Origin: Lineus longissimus
Taxonomy: Eukaryota; Nemertea; Pilidiophora; Heteronemertea; Lineidae
Assembly: GCF_910592395.1 (NCBI RefSeq)
Contig: NC_088309.1
Span: forward strand, 9,364,501 to 9,428,500
Direction: 5' to 3'
Length of the DNA stretch: 64,000 nt
Below the pieces are notes generated by a model. The model did no database searches and was not told where the DNA came from. It saw only the letters and a list, made by a program, of their open reading frames with translations. Of this stretch, positions 12,201-24,260 are shown piece after piece. A program made the position numbers and the translations under genes. Position 1 is the stretch's first letter; each line of letters begins with the position of its first letter.

Positions 12201-15200
12201 CAAGTGAAAACTCATTGTAAGATCATCTATAATGATTTCCGAGCAAAACGATACATGGCTGCTTTCCCCCAAGACTCTGTGGGATCCCCATCCAGCTTTC
12301 CAAATGATACATTGTACCCAGATCTGATGAACTCGTTAGTTACCTGTGGTAACCATGGAGATGCTTCCATTGGGATGGAGCACATTAACTCATTGGTAGG
12401 TGGCCGGGACAGATTTTCATTAAACATAATGAATGAAGAATCCTGAATAAGCCTGGTCTTCAATACAGACATGTTTTATGTATGTACATGTATATATAAA
12501 CAGGGACGGCCAACACGGTGGTGCTGACGTGTCATTAGAGGCCACAATGTAACATCACAATTCACCATTTAGACCATAGAATTTGGGATTTGCCTGAGCT
12601 ACACCAAAATTCCTCAATATTTGTGGCCCTTCAATGTTTGCGCAAATATTTCATTCAATTCAGCTGTAGCATGCAATTGATGATCAGATTGATTGAATGC
12701 TGAGCAGACGACACAACAAACATGACCTTAACGATGAATAATTGATGATTATGATATATGAAACCTGGTGAGGTTAAGGGAAATTTCCCCGTCATTGCTG
12801 GAGGGCTGCGTTTTTGTTGCTGTCTGGAAAAGGAACAATGGTATTGTACCTGTTGTGTGGATAGAGATAGTTGAAACCTCCCTTAGCAGACACCTCTCTA
12901 TAACGGACATGGTTAAGGACACTTTTTTTGGTCCCAATCTGAGTGTTTCCATTCAATTTGACCTCTCTAACTAGGAAACCTCTCTGTATTAAGGACAGCA
13001 CTTATCCCGAGGGTGTCCTTAATAGAGAGGTTCTACTGTAATTGGAACCTCATCTGTCTCCATGACCATGACCTATTCTGACAAGATTTTGTGATAAATT
13101 ACTGGGTGGCAATTTCATCATGTGTATACTGCATCAACAGTGTATGACCGGTCATACGCTGCTGACTGCATTAATCCGGATATCTGGACCAATTTGTGTT
13201 TCCCTTCACATGATTATGATTGTAATAGAATCTGCAGAATGATGCATTTGAATCCTTTGTCTTTTCAAAATGTCAGTACTGGTAAATAAAACAACACTTG
13301 TGTAAGAAATGGAAATATTTTTGAATTTTAGCCGCGAGGCATTTTCATTACAACGGCTGTTCAACAGCAAGAGGTGGAAACTGGTAGTTGAGACTAAATG
13401 AAACCGCCCCAGGGCCGCGGTAAATGCTCTGATGAGAAAGTACTGGTGTCATAATTGGCTGGTATTGAATGAACTTCAGTTTCTGTGATGTGCTGTGTTT
13501 GAATGAACAAGAAACAATGATCAATCGCATTCGATATATCTGATTAAAAATCCAATTCAAAGAACGCACCGATTGGATATCAAAAATAGTTTGTTATCAA
13601 TATTGCGATTCATGTGCCAGGGTTGAGATTTCCGCTTGCCTTTATAAACGAGGCGATCCATTGATTAAATTATCTTGAAATTAACAGTGGCAGACGCGAC
13701 GAGTAGTCTGCCGATTCCGTTCAGCCTGTTCATTGCCTGACACCCGACCCATCAGCGCGATTATTCACCCACTATACACGCAACGTGCAGTTGCACGGAA
13801 TGCATGACAACGCTGTTGTCCACCAGATATCTTGAATACCCGACTCTATTGGAAAATCAATAACGAAGGAAGATTGGGACTGATGGTTATAAGTAACCGG
13901 GCTCTACTGCAGCCTGATGTACAGTCGACAATGTACAAGCTTGGTCGCAGAATTCTGCTACTCTGGATAGGATTCATGGTGGATTCGTGATTCTGGTGTC
14001 TGGCCGAAGTCTGCCGGTAGTTTTTGGTCTCCAGAGGACAATTTGTGATTCCATTTGCCTTCGGGTCGGTATTTTGTAGGATTCTGTCGATGAGTTCATA
14101 TGATAAGGATGAGGTATTGGCTTGGGCTATATTCTTTGTTGTCTAAGACTTTGACTCGAATTCAAAGAAAATGTGATGTTGGCCCTGGCAGTGTTCTTCT
14201 TCTTCTTGGACTCATATTGACTTAAAAGAATTTGTGAATCTGATGTTAATAATGCCTACATTTTACTGTATGAAAAGACCTGTGTAGAGCATGTTCAAAC
14301 CCAATGAAGGTACTTGCTGTTGCCAACTACTTGGACTAATAGGGAGAAATTTTCTACTCCGATTTTGGCCCTATAGCTGCATTCTGCTTTTTGTGAACTC
14401 ATAAGGAGACTTTATACGCATTGTTGGCTGCGACTGTTCTGCTATTCTTGTAGGCCATACTGGTAAGACTAAGAGGAATTTGTGAATCTGATGTTGGATG
14501 TTGCTGTAGTCTCCTGCCTCTTGCTTGTAGCAGGAGCAATAACTAAATTGATGTAAGACTTTGTTTTGATTTGAAGAGTAACTTGTTTTGCTTCATTGTG
14601 GGACACCAATTTGTGGGGCTAATTGAAAAAATTCTTCTGTTGGGTCATGGTTTCGTAAAATATACTGTAAGTACTTGTTTAAGCCAGCTGGAGGTGTCTA
14701 TCTGTAAAGGCCTGTAAAAGGTAGAATTAGGGCCTTCATCGCAGTTCGCAGCAACTAAAATTGCTCATTTTCGAGGTGCTTAAGTTGAAATGACCAGTTC
14801 GTGTATAAACAAAGGGTTAACCATTGGAAATTATGCATGAAATGAACACATTTGAATATTTCACCTACATTCTGAATTACCAAACGCACAGATGTCGACC
14901 ACTTGAAGCCACTTTAACTTCAATTATTGCCTGGAACCGTATTTTCTCGTCACCCCTTGGAAAATTTCATTGTCCTTCATAGCCATATATGGCCTGCATC
15001 AGCTGATGTGGCCATTCAAATTCATGAAATACCATTTTAATTTGACATAAAGGTAATCGGCTGTTGTTTTGTCATTACCTGAAGAGATTACACTACAGCC
15101 ACAACGGACATACATTTGAAAGGGTGCACATACAATTGGTGGAGTGTTAGTGTACATTTTCGGATGCATCAAAAAGCTTCAATACATGAACACTGTGATG

Positions 15201-18200
15201 TACAAAAGTGTGAAGTCCGAGTTACCGCCCTGCCTGTCATTATTTTTAAGTTCATCAGTTGTATACATTCACAGAATGTACTACACAGAGTACATCTGAA
15301 GACGGAATAACGGAATGGATAGACAGCCTCAGTCCTTGGATCTTCAAATTGTAGGCGATCTCACTCTAACGATGTTTTCCTTCCATCCTTTAGGCCACAA
15401 AGAAGTTCCTCGAAGATGTAACTCGGCAGCATCCAGAACTGGGACCAATACCATGGACAACCGGCGTCAAGTTCTTGATGGCACGCAAGTTTGACGTCAA
15501 GCGAGCCATAGAACTTTACCATGCTCATCAGGTGAGGAGGATTACTTTACAGGTTCAGCTTTACTTGATCTGGTTCAATATGGCTTATTTCAACTTTCTG
15601 CAAAGTATTGCTCAATTGGGTATTGCTTAATCGGTTATCGAACCTGCATATTCGATAGCGAGACAAACCATCATTTGTCTTGCATAGAGTATAGAATATG
15701 CTCAATAAAGACAAAGGGCATTTGATATATCACATGTTACCCCAGGCAAATAAACACTACATAAACACTAGATATAATCTTTCAATTCATGCATTGATAC
15801 ATCATTAAATGATTGAACTGTTCAATCAGAGTGGATGAAAGAGCTCCTGTAACCTGTTTATGGGCAACGGACGTTTCTTCGGGCGTTATTTCATTTCACC
15901 AAGTTCTAACAGGCCTAAATAGAGCCACGCCATCTGATGTGGTCAAACCTGGAGTAATTAATCTGCTGCACTGATGCAGGCATATCAATTCAAAAAGAGC
16001 CGTCAACCAGCAAATAATGGTCACCGATCCATCACTGCTAGATACCCCCTAAAAAGATTCAAACGCCGCAAATGATTGCATTGATTACATATACGGTTAT
16101 GCATCGCATAGCTCCGTCAACGCTTTTGAGGCTAGTTTGCCTCGAATTGCTTCGAGGTAAAATATCATATCAATAAGATATCGAAATGAATCAAAGCTGT
16201 TTATTCTGTATGATGGGGGTGGCTGTCTTCTTTCCGGAGTCACTCCCACATCTCGATCTATAGTCCTTGTACCGTTCTATTTTAACTACATCATTCATAC
16301 AGTCATTGATCGATTTATGTATTTCTAATCGGGGATGTGTTCTCAGTGAGATGGGTGCCACTGTTTATCAATGAGCAAGCATGACTTGGTCAGTAATGTC
16401 AACTTCTGGATGCTGATTCTTATGAAGTTGGTATCTTAACAAGGACTTGCCAAAACAGTTTGATAGAGTTGTAGTTTGAGTTAGGATTTAAACACCCAGG
16501 GTGGGTTGAAATAAGAAGTACACCAAAATGCAATGCAATTGGTCTGGGGTATGATCTGTTATGATCAGAGTTAGTTATGTCAAGATACCCACACCCTCAT
16601 CTCCAAGCTCCTCCAAATTAGCATCTATCGCATTGTCTTTTAGGACACACGAACGAAAGAAGATTTGATTCTCATCGATCCTCAGGAGCCGAGGCTGCGT
16701 CGGGAACTGTTCACAGAGAAATTCACCATTTTGGTAAGTTGAAATAAAGGATTTGGTATTTATATCTGCTTGATGATTTTGAAATTCAGTGGAAAGGTTC
16801 ACTTGGATCATTGGCGACACATCAGACAGTGTGGTAGGGTTCTCCAGGGTTTTCTCAAGGTTGGGTGGTACCCTTGATATTCAAGAAGTTTTGCCAGTGT
16901 GCAACACAAGGTAGGGTGGCCGGCAAGTTAAGGTAGGGAGGCCCTAAAGAAACCCTTTACAGAATCTAGTGCAAGGTAGGGTGGTTGCTTCTAAGGTAGG
17001 GTGGTAAGCCCTGACAAATAGTCTTGTGGAGAATATTGTGTGGAACAGTTGATAGCCGAAAATTGAAACATTCCGATGGAACAGCTCACCTAGGTTTTGC
17101 CTTGGCATTGAAACTGAAACCAATCAGTGGAAGAAAGTACTACAATTCCAGATATGCTTGGCTTGATATCATCTTCTGTCTTATGTTATTGTAGGCATCT
17201 CCAGATTCAAGTGGGGCTTCCATAGCGTTATTCACCGCTCGACGTCACCGACCATATCAGACAACCCACCGAGACACGCTGAAGGGGCTCGTCTTTCAAC
17301 TAGACACTGCACTCGAAAGGTAGCCATTCTTGAGTTATTCCGTCTCAGAAATATATTCCTCTGATTCTGAATATACCAGAAGAAATTGTCATAACACTTT
17401 CTAAGAAAATTGCAAGCCAGAGACAGCGCATTTGGACGTATCAGGAAACAATTCTTTTTTTAAGGGTCGCTTTTAGCCCTGTTCTGCTGGCTCGGAGTAA
17501 TACATTTCGACATTCTGGGCCATATTCAAAAAGGTCCTACTCTGGGACTTGCTCACTCATAGGTACAAAGTTATGTTGGCCCCTCTTTTCAATTCTGCGT
17601 AGGACTGCTGATGTGGATTTGGGAACCTGCCTGCATTAGAGAGAGTTTCTCTAGGCATATTTCAATACAAAAAGAGAGCTCCCTTATTCATCTGGTAAAT
17701 ATACTTTCAGAGTGGAAGCGCAGCGAAATGGCCTTGTCTTCATTTATGACATGACAGAATCAAAATACAACAATTTTGATTACGAACTCAGTATCAAGAT
17801 TCTCAATATGCTAAAGGTAGGTTTTCAGAACATTTGTGACCCAGCATACCTAATCAGTATTTTGCAATCACTGACAATATAAACTTATGCCAGGTTTGAT
17901 CCACTTTCAAATTATGACATAATAAGACATAAACGTCATTTCTAAGTATTCTGACAGTCACTTTGGCAAAAATATAGTTCTGAATACATTTTTAAGCAGT
18001 TTTTGTGAAGTCCTGCCAATTCTCCAAAAAATTTTGGTAAAAGCTTGTCATTTTCTCCGAACATGTTTATGAATATCTCTCGTACCACGATAGGTACATA
18101 GGTTAATCTTGCACACTTGACCTTTCAACATTATTCTGTGCTTTGCATAGGTCTCTGGGTCTCTCATGGTGAGATGCACCTTAGCTTATTACATAATGGT

Positions 18201-21200
18201 GTAGAAGTTGAAAGTCAGGACCAACTTGGAGAAATGGCCTAGTGTGGTGATTTTCGTATTGTACATTCATGTTCATTCACAACCTAGGTAGAGCCTTGTC
18301 CATTAGGCCACACTAACCTTCTTTGGTGTCGGCCACACTATTCTTGGAAATGTTGTTCCTTTAAAATCATGGTCATCCTTGCCATGTGGTGTTGAAATCC
18401 TCACCGGTTGGTAAAGTTAACACCTTGGTGGTCGCCACCTTCATTGTATAATTCAATAATCGTTTCATTCCCATAATTTCAAACTTCCCTATCATGGATT
18501 GTCATAACTTATCATACATACATTCATGTCATTGTTGTTTGTTTCAGGGTGCATACCCAGCAAGATTGAAGAAGGTATTAATCGTTACTGCGCCACTTTG
18601 GTTCAAAGCTCCATTCAAGATTCTACGGTTGTTTGTTCGCGAGAAGTTGAGAGATAGGGTAAGTACAATAAAATTGTGAAATGTTTTTCCTCATTCTTTT
18701 TGTTATAATTCAGGAATAAAAAAGAGACAGTGGTCTTTCTTTTTCCTTTTTTCGAAGAGGGAAAGACGAACTTGTCAATTACCTATGGTCATATTTCTCC
18801 TTAAAGCAGCCAAACAGACGTTGATTATACATGGTTCTCTGCTCTCTTTGCCGTGGGAGAAATGACTGTTAGTACCCTGAGTACCGTGAAGTAGTCTGAG
18901 AAGAGATGAATACAAACCAGGAGAATATTGATAGTTAGGAGATGTTATAAAACCAGGTTGAGTGATCTAAAAACGTCTCTCAAACTAAAGGATTGATAAC
19001 GGCTGTGCTCAAATTGGTATCCTCATGAAGTGCAGCTTTAATAGATGAAACATCAAGTTCAGTTTATATTGGGGGTTATGCGTTACATTCTTTTGAAACT
19101 TTTCTGGTTCCTGATAATTTGAATGTGTGTTTCCTTGCAGACTTCAGACATGTATTAAGTTGATTTCATATCTTGTAAATAATCAAGTTTTTGTTGGTCC
19201 TTTCAGGTACACACCGTGAACAAAGAACAGCTTCCAATACACATCCCCTTGGAGTCTCTTCCACGAAGTCTGGGTGGTTTAGCTGAGGTCAACCACCGTG
19301 ATTGGCTTCGACACTGTTTACTAACTCTATCAAATCTCAATATGGATCCAAACTGTGTAGAGACGTTCTTTGCGAACGCTACCCATGACACTGCGGTTAT
19401 AAATAGCCCATCGCCGACAGGAAGTGAAAATTTCACAATAAGTGATATGGAGTCCGAGGACTCGCATGAGACAGTGCCGGAGAAGCATAACAATGAGGAC
19501 CGAGAAAAGGAGGTCGAAGTCGAAAAAGAGGACAATTTGAATAAAAAAATGAACGGGGAAGGTGTGATTGAGGACACGCCTCCTTGTAAACGTGGCTCTG
19601 ATACCTCGCCGTCGCAATCTGGTGACCAGGCGCACGGAAATCTACCTCGAAAGAAACGACCTTCTTCTAATATGTATGAGGACTCTATACACATGCCAGA
19701 AGCGGGTGGCATGACTGTTGAAGAGTTGGTAAAATATGTGCGACAGAGACGAAAAAATGGACTCGTAGCTGAATATATGTCCATCAAATGTGAACCGCCC
19801 GCGGGGACATTTTTAGAGGCAAAGTATGTATTATCACAGAAGGTCTTGTGTAGTGTTTGAAAGCCAGCGTCTAAAAGTGAGGCATGAGCTAATTGCTTTC
19901 AGTGTAGATGCTATCCATAATATCGAAAACCTGTTACTTCAGGTTGTGGGAATATTGGCAGATAGAGGCTGATTTACCTCGACCAGGCACCTCAAAATGG
20001 CTCCCTTGAGATGCAGCCATGTATTGCTTGTATGCAGTTGGAGTACTACTACATCTTTAAATAACTACCTTACAGTTGTCGCAAATAAGTTCCTGAAATA
20101 GATGGGAATAGTGGTTATCCAACTAACGGTAATAGATGTATTCAGGCAGATTTCTGACAGATCATGCCATCTCCTTGTCTAAAAGAAGCAAGTTTAGTTG
20201 AGCCTAGTTTCTGATGACAGCCGGAAATGAACAATTTCCTGTATCCCTCTTTTATATAGAGTATGATTTTTGATATTTTAGGAAAAAACAAAATGCATGT
20301 CGGAATCGCTATACAGATGTGTTATGTATGGACCATTCACGTGTGAAGCTCACGAGGCAATCGGAGGACTATATCAATGCTAACTTTGTAGATGGATACA
20401 GACAGAAAAATGCCTATATCAATACACAAGGTGAGCGGGATGTTTTTTCATTTAGGATGAACTAACTCCTTTGCACATGTTGCGGCAGTGGAACATCACT
20501 ATTTTCATACACTGCTGCCTCCTTGCAGAGAAAAGAAGAACTGCTCATTATGATGAAGAACTTCTGAGTATTGCCAAGAATTACATTACACCTCCAAAAA
20601 TTTAATGGGGAGAATTTCATGCAAAAGGGTCATTGATTTGCATGATGAAAGTCATATTAGGTTCTCATTTAAGTCTGAAATGGAACTTTTTTCAAAATAT
20701 TTTTGCCTTGTACATTTCAGGACCATTACCCAAGACGTTTCCAGATTTCTGGGATATGATCTGGGAAGAGTCTGTGGTGACCATTGTTATGACAACAAGG
20801 ACAATAGAGCGCAGTCGAATCAAATGTGGCCAGTATTGGCCAAAGGAAGAGGAGACAGCAGAGCAGTATGGTGACTTTGTGGTTATAAACTGTGGCATAG
20901 AAAAAACAAGGGACTATACTGTTACATCGCTGGTGCTACAGAATGTTGGGGTAAGCTGGAAAGTCAAACATGTTTTCGAACTACATGTATTTACGATGGT
21001 ACAAGCCCTGGAGGAAAAAAGATCCAATATATACACCAGAAAGGTCTTTAGAATGGTTTGAGGAACACGGCTTGCTTAGGAATTACAATGTAACTAAATA
21101 GGCTGGCTCCAGCCCAGCAGACAGGTATTCATAAAGGCCTTGAAAATTAGTTTGTTTAGGAGCTTACCACCATTTGACCCAAATTATGCAATTTCATCAA

Positions 21201-21979
21201 AAGTAATGTTCACTTTATTCAAGGATGTTCTTCCTGTAGGATTATTAAATGTGTTGGAGATTCATCTTAATAGGCTTGGCATAGTTTTGAAAATATGCTT
21301 ACCTTGTCCTTCCTTTCCATACATTCTCCCTAATATGACATGCCAACTCGATCTTACAGACCGGAGAGTCCCGAGAAGTGACCCACCTTCAGTTCACCAG
21401 CTGGCCTGACTATGGTGTGCCGAGAACCGCTGCAGCATTCCTTGACTTCCTATTCCGGGTTCGACAATGCCAACAAGATGCCATGAAGAGACTAAGTGAG
21501 GTCTGGACGGGCCATCCACTCGGGCCACCTATTGTGGTGCACTGTAGTGCAGGCATTGGCAGAACAGGTGAGAGACTGGTCCAGAAATTTGTTAGATCTT
21601 CTTAAGAAATTTAGATCCGAGAGATGAGTGTTTACTTCATACTTAACTTTTATGGTCTGTTACATTGTGACTTAGACATTGGAGTTGTGATGAAAAACTG
21701 TTGCTTAGTTATTTCTCACCAGTCCTTTAACACGTGGATTTCTTCATTTCAGGCACATTTTGCACCATTGATATCTCGATTCATCGTCTCGCAGACATCG
21801 GAACGGTCGACGTGGAGAAAACTGTCCGTCGTATCCGAAGCCAACGAGCTTTCAGTATACAGATGCCCGACCAGTATGTCTTCTCTCATTTAGCGCTTCT
21901 AGAACACGCCCAACGCGAGGGGTTAATCGGTGACATAGACTTGGAAGGATTTGAGGAGCGCGAGAGTGAAAGTGACTAA
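245..21979 (+). CDS. PTPN9: tyrosine-protein phosphatase non-receptor type 9 (MEG2), CRAL-TRIO + PTP
   Basis: Eleven coding exons: 245-277, 15394-15531, 16644-16733, 17195-17319, 17711-17816, 18548-18658, 19207-19823, 20282-20430, 20721-20950, 21360-21567, 21753-21979 (2034 nt, 677 aa; human is 593 aa). All phases agree and junctions are GT-AG. Residues about 12-225 are the CRAL-TRIO/Sec14 lipid-binding region (landmarks [39 protein letters not shown]). Residues about 390-665 are the classical PTP domain: [14 protein letters not shown] loop (Asp about 550), P-loop [10 protein letters not shown] (catalytic Cys about 595), Q-loop QRAFSIQ (Gln about 639). All catalytic residues are intact. In vertebrates this cytosolic enzyme binds phosphoinositides on secretory vesicles and dephosphorylates NSF. 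The start is favoured because exon 1 ends DEEQ and exon 2 begins ATKKFLE, as in the vertebrate protein. The linker in exon 7 is acidic, low-complexity and about 80 residues longer than in vertebrates. Confidence 0.96.
741..908. mobile_element. MITE-like foldback element, about 168 bp
   Basis: The left arm (751-782, beginning TTACACCAGGCAGTGGAAAT) matches the reverse complement of the right arm (869-900, ending CGCCTGGTGTAG) at roughly 27 of 31 positions. The match continues weakly outward (ATAGAAGCCC against GGGTCTAT). There is no coding capacity. It is probably a nonautonomous DNA transposon; the superfamily is unknown. Confidence 0.55.
972..1050. repeat. short inverted repeat
   Basis: Arms of about 25 bp (around 972-997 and 1025-1050), reading GTCAAATACA on one side and TGTATTTGAC on the other, with about three mismatches and a loop near 28 bp. 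It may be a small MITE or part of a composite with the neighbouring element at 741-908. Confidence 0.5.
1681..1837 (+). repeat. diverged copy of the GGACA foldback repeat
   Basis: Starts ACAGTTGAACTCC and ends CTACTGT. It shares order and spacing with the better copies at 10528 and 12866 (TTGACCTCT...ATTAGG middle block, AAGGACAGC, final CTACTGT). It has many substitutions, so it is an old copy. Confidence 0.5.
7358..7474 (+). CDS. PTPN9: candidate alternative first coding exon of PTPN9 (GC-AG donor)
   Basis: An ATG in perfect Kozak context (ACCATGG, repeated three codons on) opens 39 codons, rich in acidic and Ser residues, ending [10 protein letters not shown]. The next bases are GCAAGT, giving GAG|GCAAGT, the classical consensus of GC-AG introns. 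The donor is phase 0, matching exon 2 (phase-0 acceptor at 15394), so the junction would read [12 protein letters not shown], very like the canonical [12 protein letters not shown]. The exon lies in intron 1, suggesting a second promoter about 7 kb downstream. A short upstream ORF starts at 7341. There is no transcript evidence here; a chance ORF is possible. Confidence 0.5.
8100..8240 (-). mobile_element. tRNA-derived SINE remnant
   Basis: Read on the minus strand, 8177-8189 gives a degenerate Pol III B-box (GGGTTTGAATCTC). It is preceded by GTGCGAGAGCGCCGAGCTT, which resembles a tRNA A-box region, and by GGGAGGTTGTGG. Such layouts are common in invertebrate tRNA-type SINEs. It is not an intact tRNA gene: the cloverleaf arms do not pair and the boxes are mutated. 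Boundaries are approximate. Confidence 0.5.
10248..10275. repeat. 13-bp-arm palindrome
   Basis: ACCAAATACCCTT is followed after two bases by AAGGGTATTTGGT, a perfect inverted repeat. There is no poly-U context or gene to suggest regulation. Likely the hinge of a degraded foldback element. Confidence 0.5.
10528..10707 (+). repeat. GGACA-type dispersed foldback repeat, copy A
   Basis: A 180-bp unit starting ACAGTGGAACCTCCC and ending GAGAGGTTCTACTGT. Its termini are inverted repeats of each other. The interior repeats the phrase CCTCTCTA..TAAGGACA several times. It is about 80-85 percent similar to the copy at 12866-13039. It has no coding capacity, and ORFs crossing it are spurious. Likely a nonautonomous transposon family. 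Confidence 0.7.
12866..13039 (+). repeat. GGACA-type dispersed foldback repeat, copy B
   Basis: Same family and orientation as the copy at 10528-10707. Shared blocks include AACCTCCCTTAGCAGACACC, TTTCCATTCAATTTGACCTC and the terminal AGAGAGGTTCTACTGT. Small indels distinguish the two. Confidence 0.7.
16905..17012 (+). repeat. degenerate AAGGTAGGGTGG repeat cluster
   Basis: Four imperfect copies of AAGGTAGGGTGG/AGG occur within about 100 bp of PTPN9 intron 3, irregularly spaced. A related phrase (AAGGTTGGGTGG) lies just upstream near 16859. No function is evident. Confidence 0.5.
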
Positions 21980-22235
21980 AATTGTAGACAATTTACAATG
22001 GCTTTCATGACTGTACAGCTGGTTGTAGCAGGCATCATATTCCGTGAAATTCTGGAATTTTATTGCACATATTCCAACCCTAGCCATTGGGCGACTTTAT
22101 GACGAAGTGCTGCGTGATAATCACGTCGCCAGACAATTTTGATAATTCGTAGTTCAGTTCAATGTATTTTTGCTTAGGCCAAGGCAAAAAATATGTTAGA
22201 TGAGTGTCTTCTGCACCGAAACTCAACCTGCCCAG

Positions 22236-22241
22236 AATAAA
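22236..22241 (+). terminator. candidate PTPN9 poly(A) signal
   Basis: AATAAA lies 257 nt after the PTPN9 stop codon. It is the first such hexamer downstream. Further hexamers occur at 24151 and beyond, so a longer 3'UTR cannot be excluded. Confidence 0.4.
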
Positions 22242-22760
22242 GCTGAAGAACTAAGAGAAAATGTTCGGAAATCGTGGCAAAGTTTTGACGGATTCTGTTG
22301 CTTGTATTTATGGGATTTGTTCACAATCTCCCTCAAAAGGATGCTAATCTAGTATGTAGTTTTACTTGGCCTTATACTACCTTCGAATGGTAGTGTGAAT
22401 CGTTTTCTCAGTTAATGGGCATTGTGAATTTAAGGTCAGTTTTGTGTGAGTCAAACTTGAAGTTGATGTGTATTGAGTGATGGAATGAGACCAACTCATT
22501 TTAAAGATGTACCATATTGTATTTATGTAAGAATGAAGAGGGATGAATGTAAATTGGCTTATTTTCTTTGATTCGACAGTTCAACAAATAAGTATTGAGT
22601 TGGTGTAGCGCATCTGTAAATAACATAAAAACGGGGTTGAATTCTAAATTTTTACCCTGGTTATATCAAGACAAACTAAAATGAAGCGGTTTTATACTGT
22701 TAACTGCCTAATTTTCACATATTTTGCAATCAAGAAAATACAGCAATGTAATTCGGTTAG

Positions 22761-22989
22761 GTATTCAATGAAGTAGTTTACTTCGGTCGGTCTTCAGTGA
22801 AGTAGGTATTAAGTGAACAAGTTTACCAGTGTTGGTCTTCATTGAACTAGTTTACTGGGGTTGGTCTTCATTGAACTAGTTAACTGGGGTCAGTCTTCAG
22901 TGAACTAGTTTACTGGGATTTGTCTTCAGTGAACTAGTTTACTGGGGTCAGTCTTCTGTGAACCAGTTTACTGTGGTTGGTCTTCAGTG
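22761..22989 (+). repeat. 29-bp minisatellite
   Basis: About seven tandem units based on GTCTTCAGTGAACTAGTTTA plus CTGGGGTCA. The period is 29 bp and one early unit is about 16 bp longer. The 5' units are more diverged than the central ones. It starts about 780 bp after the PTPN9 stop. Confidence 0.85.
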
Positions 22990-24017
22990 GAAAAATATCT
23001 ACCTGAACTTGGGTAATGTACCAGGTCAAGGAGATCATTTCAAATTCCTTAAATTATTCCCTGAAATATTGCAATGTTTTTTTGCTGACTGTGCTCCAGG
23101 TATCTGGGCTTAGACTTCTGTGTACATGTATCTTCAGATGCGTAAGAACTTGGCAGTTCTCACTGATCTGTGTTTCCAATTCAAAGTCTTTACAGGAGAG
23201 GTGGTATTATGTCCCTTTCTCTTGATTGTTGATTGATTATTTCAGGGAAATTAAAACTGTTGTACTTTGCAATTTAAGCACTGTAAAGTGAAATCACAGT
23301 TATATTTGAGTTTCCTTGCTCAGTTTGGTATTTTACTTATAGCAGTCATTTGTTAATGGGGAGTAGCAAGATTCAATGGCAAGCTGACACTGTTATGTAT
23401 TTCCCAAGTTCTGAGTAGAGGGTGGGTCATGGATGCATCGGAAAATGGAGGAAGCTCTGATCACAGATGGTTGACGAGAGAACATTAGCTAAATGCGTTA
23501 TTTCATTATGTCAGTTACTTGATGGAAATCAGGGTTTGCTTAGAATAGACAAAGTCACTCTCTTCTAATAGAAATGATTTTCTGTGTCATTTCTATCTTT
23601 TGTATCAAAATTATTTATTTTATTTTATTTGTGTATATGTTAGGGTTCTGTCGGAATTATTGTGACTGTTGTATATATTTCGTGAATTGTAACATAAAAA
23701 CTTCAGGTTTATTTGTCTTCTGCTGATAACATCCCTACTCGTCTTTTGTTTACTTCCAGAATCGACCTTTTGGAGGGGCAGCCCATTGTCACATGTGCTG
23801 TATTTGCTGTATTTATACTATTTAATTTGGTACATTGGCAATGCCAATGACTTGTGCCGCTTTTGCTGTTTTAGACATGTGGGTAAAAAAACAGGCAACA
23901 CAGCCTTAGTTTGTTGCCTTTGGTGTACATTTGTAAAGTATACATTTTCATGCATACATGCATTGCACCAAAACTGGTCACATGGTGACAGAGGACAAAC
24001 TTTGGACTGTCAGTAAG

Positions 24018-24260
24018 GCTGTTTACATGACACGAAAAAAGTGTCACATCCACAACAGATCAATTATGCAAAATGACCCTCACAAAACTGTTCCACATCC
24101 ACTTCTGTTCCAGATTGAACTCTACTATATTGGATGTAGGACAATGATTGAATAAAGACTCAATCTGGAACACATTTCATTTGCTGTTTTCATGGATGTT
24201 TTTATCTAATGTGGATGTCATGTTGAGCTGATGTTGCTTTTTTCATGTCATGTAAACAGC
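24018..24260. mobile_element. MITE-like foldback element, about 243 bp
   Basis: Terminal inverted repeats match at 23 of 24 positions: GCTGTTTACATGACACGAAA at the left and TTTCATGTCATGTAAACAGC at the right. A second, nested inverted repeat sits inside (TGTTCCAGATTGA near 24105 against TCAATCTGGAACA near 24161), and a third pair is CACATCCAC/GTGGATGT. There is no ORF of note. It contains an AATAAA at 24151. Confidence 0.75.

Larger units (their letters stand above)
278..15393 (+). other. PTPN9 intron 1 (15.1 kb), repeat-rich
   Basis: Bounded by CAG|gtttgt and ctttag|GCC in phase 0. No other complete gene was recognised inside. It holds a candidate alternative first exon (7358-7474), inverted-repeat elements (741-908, 972-1050), three copies of a GGACA-type repeat (1681, 10528, 12866), a tRNA-type SINE remnant (about 8100-8240) and a short palindrome (10248-10275). 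ORFs up to 139 codons occur on both strands but show no recognisable domain or splice context. Confidence 0.85.

Noticed and set aside
19203-19787. 194-codon minus-strand ORF
   Set aside because: It is the antisense shadow of PTPN9 exon 7, which is in frame with both neighbouring exons and conserved at both ends.
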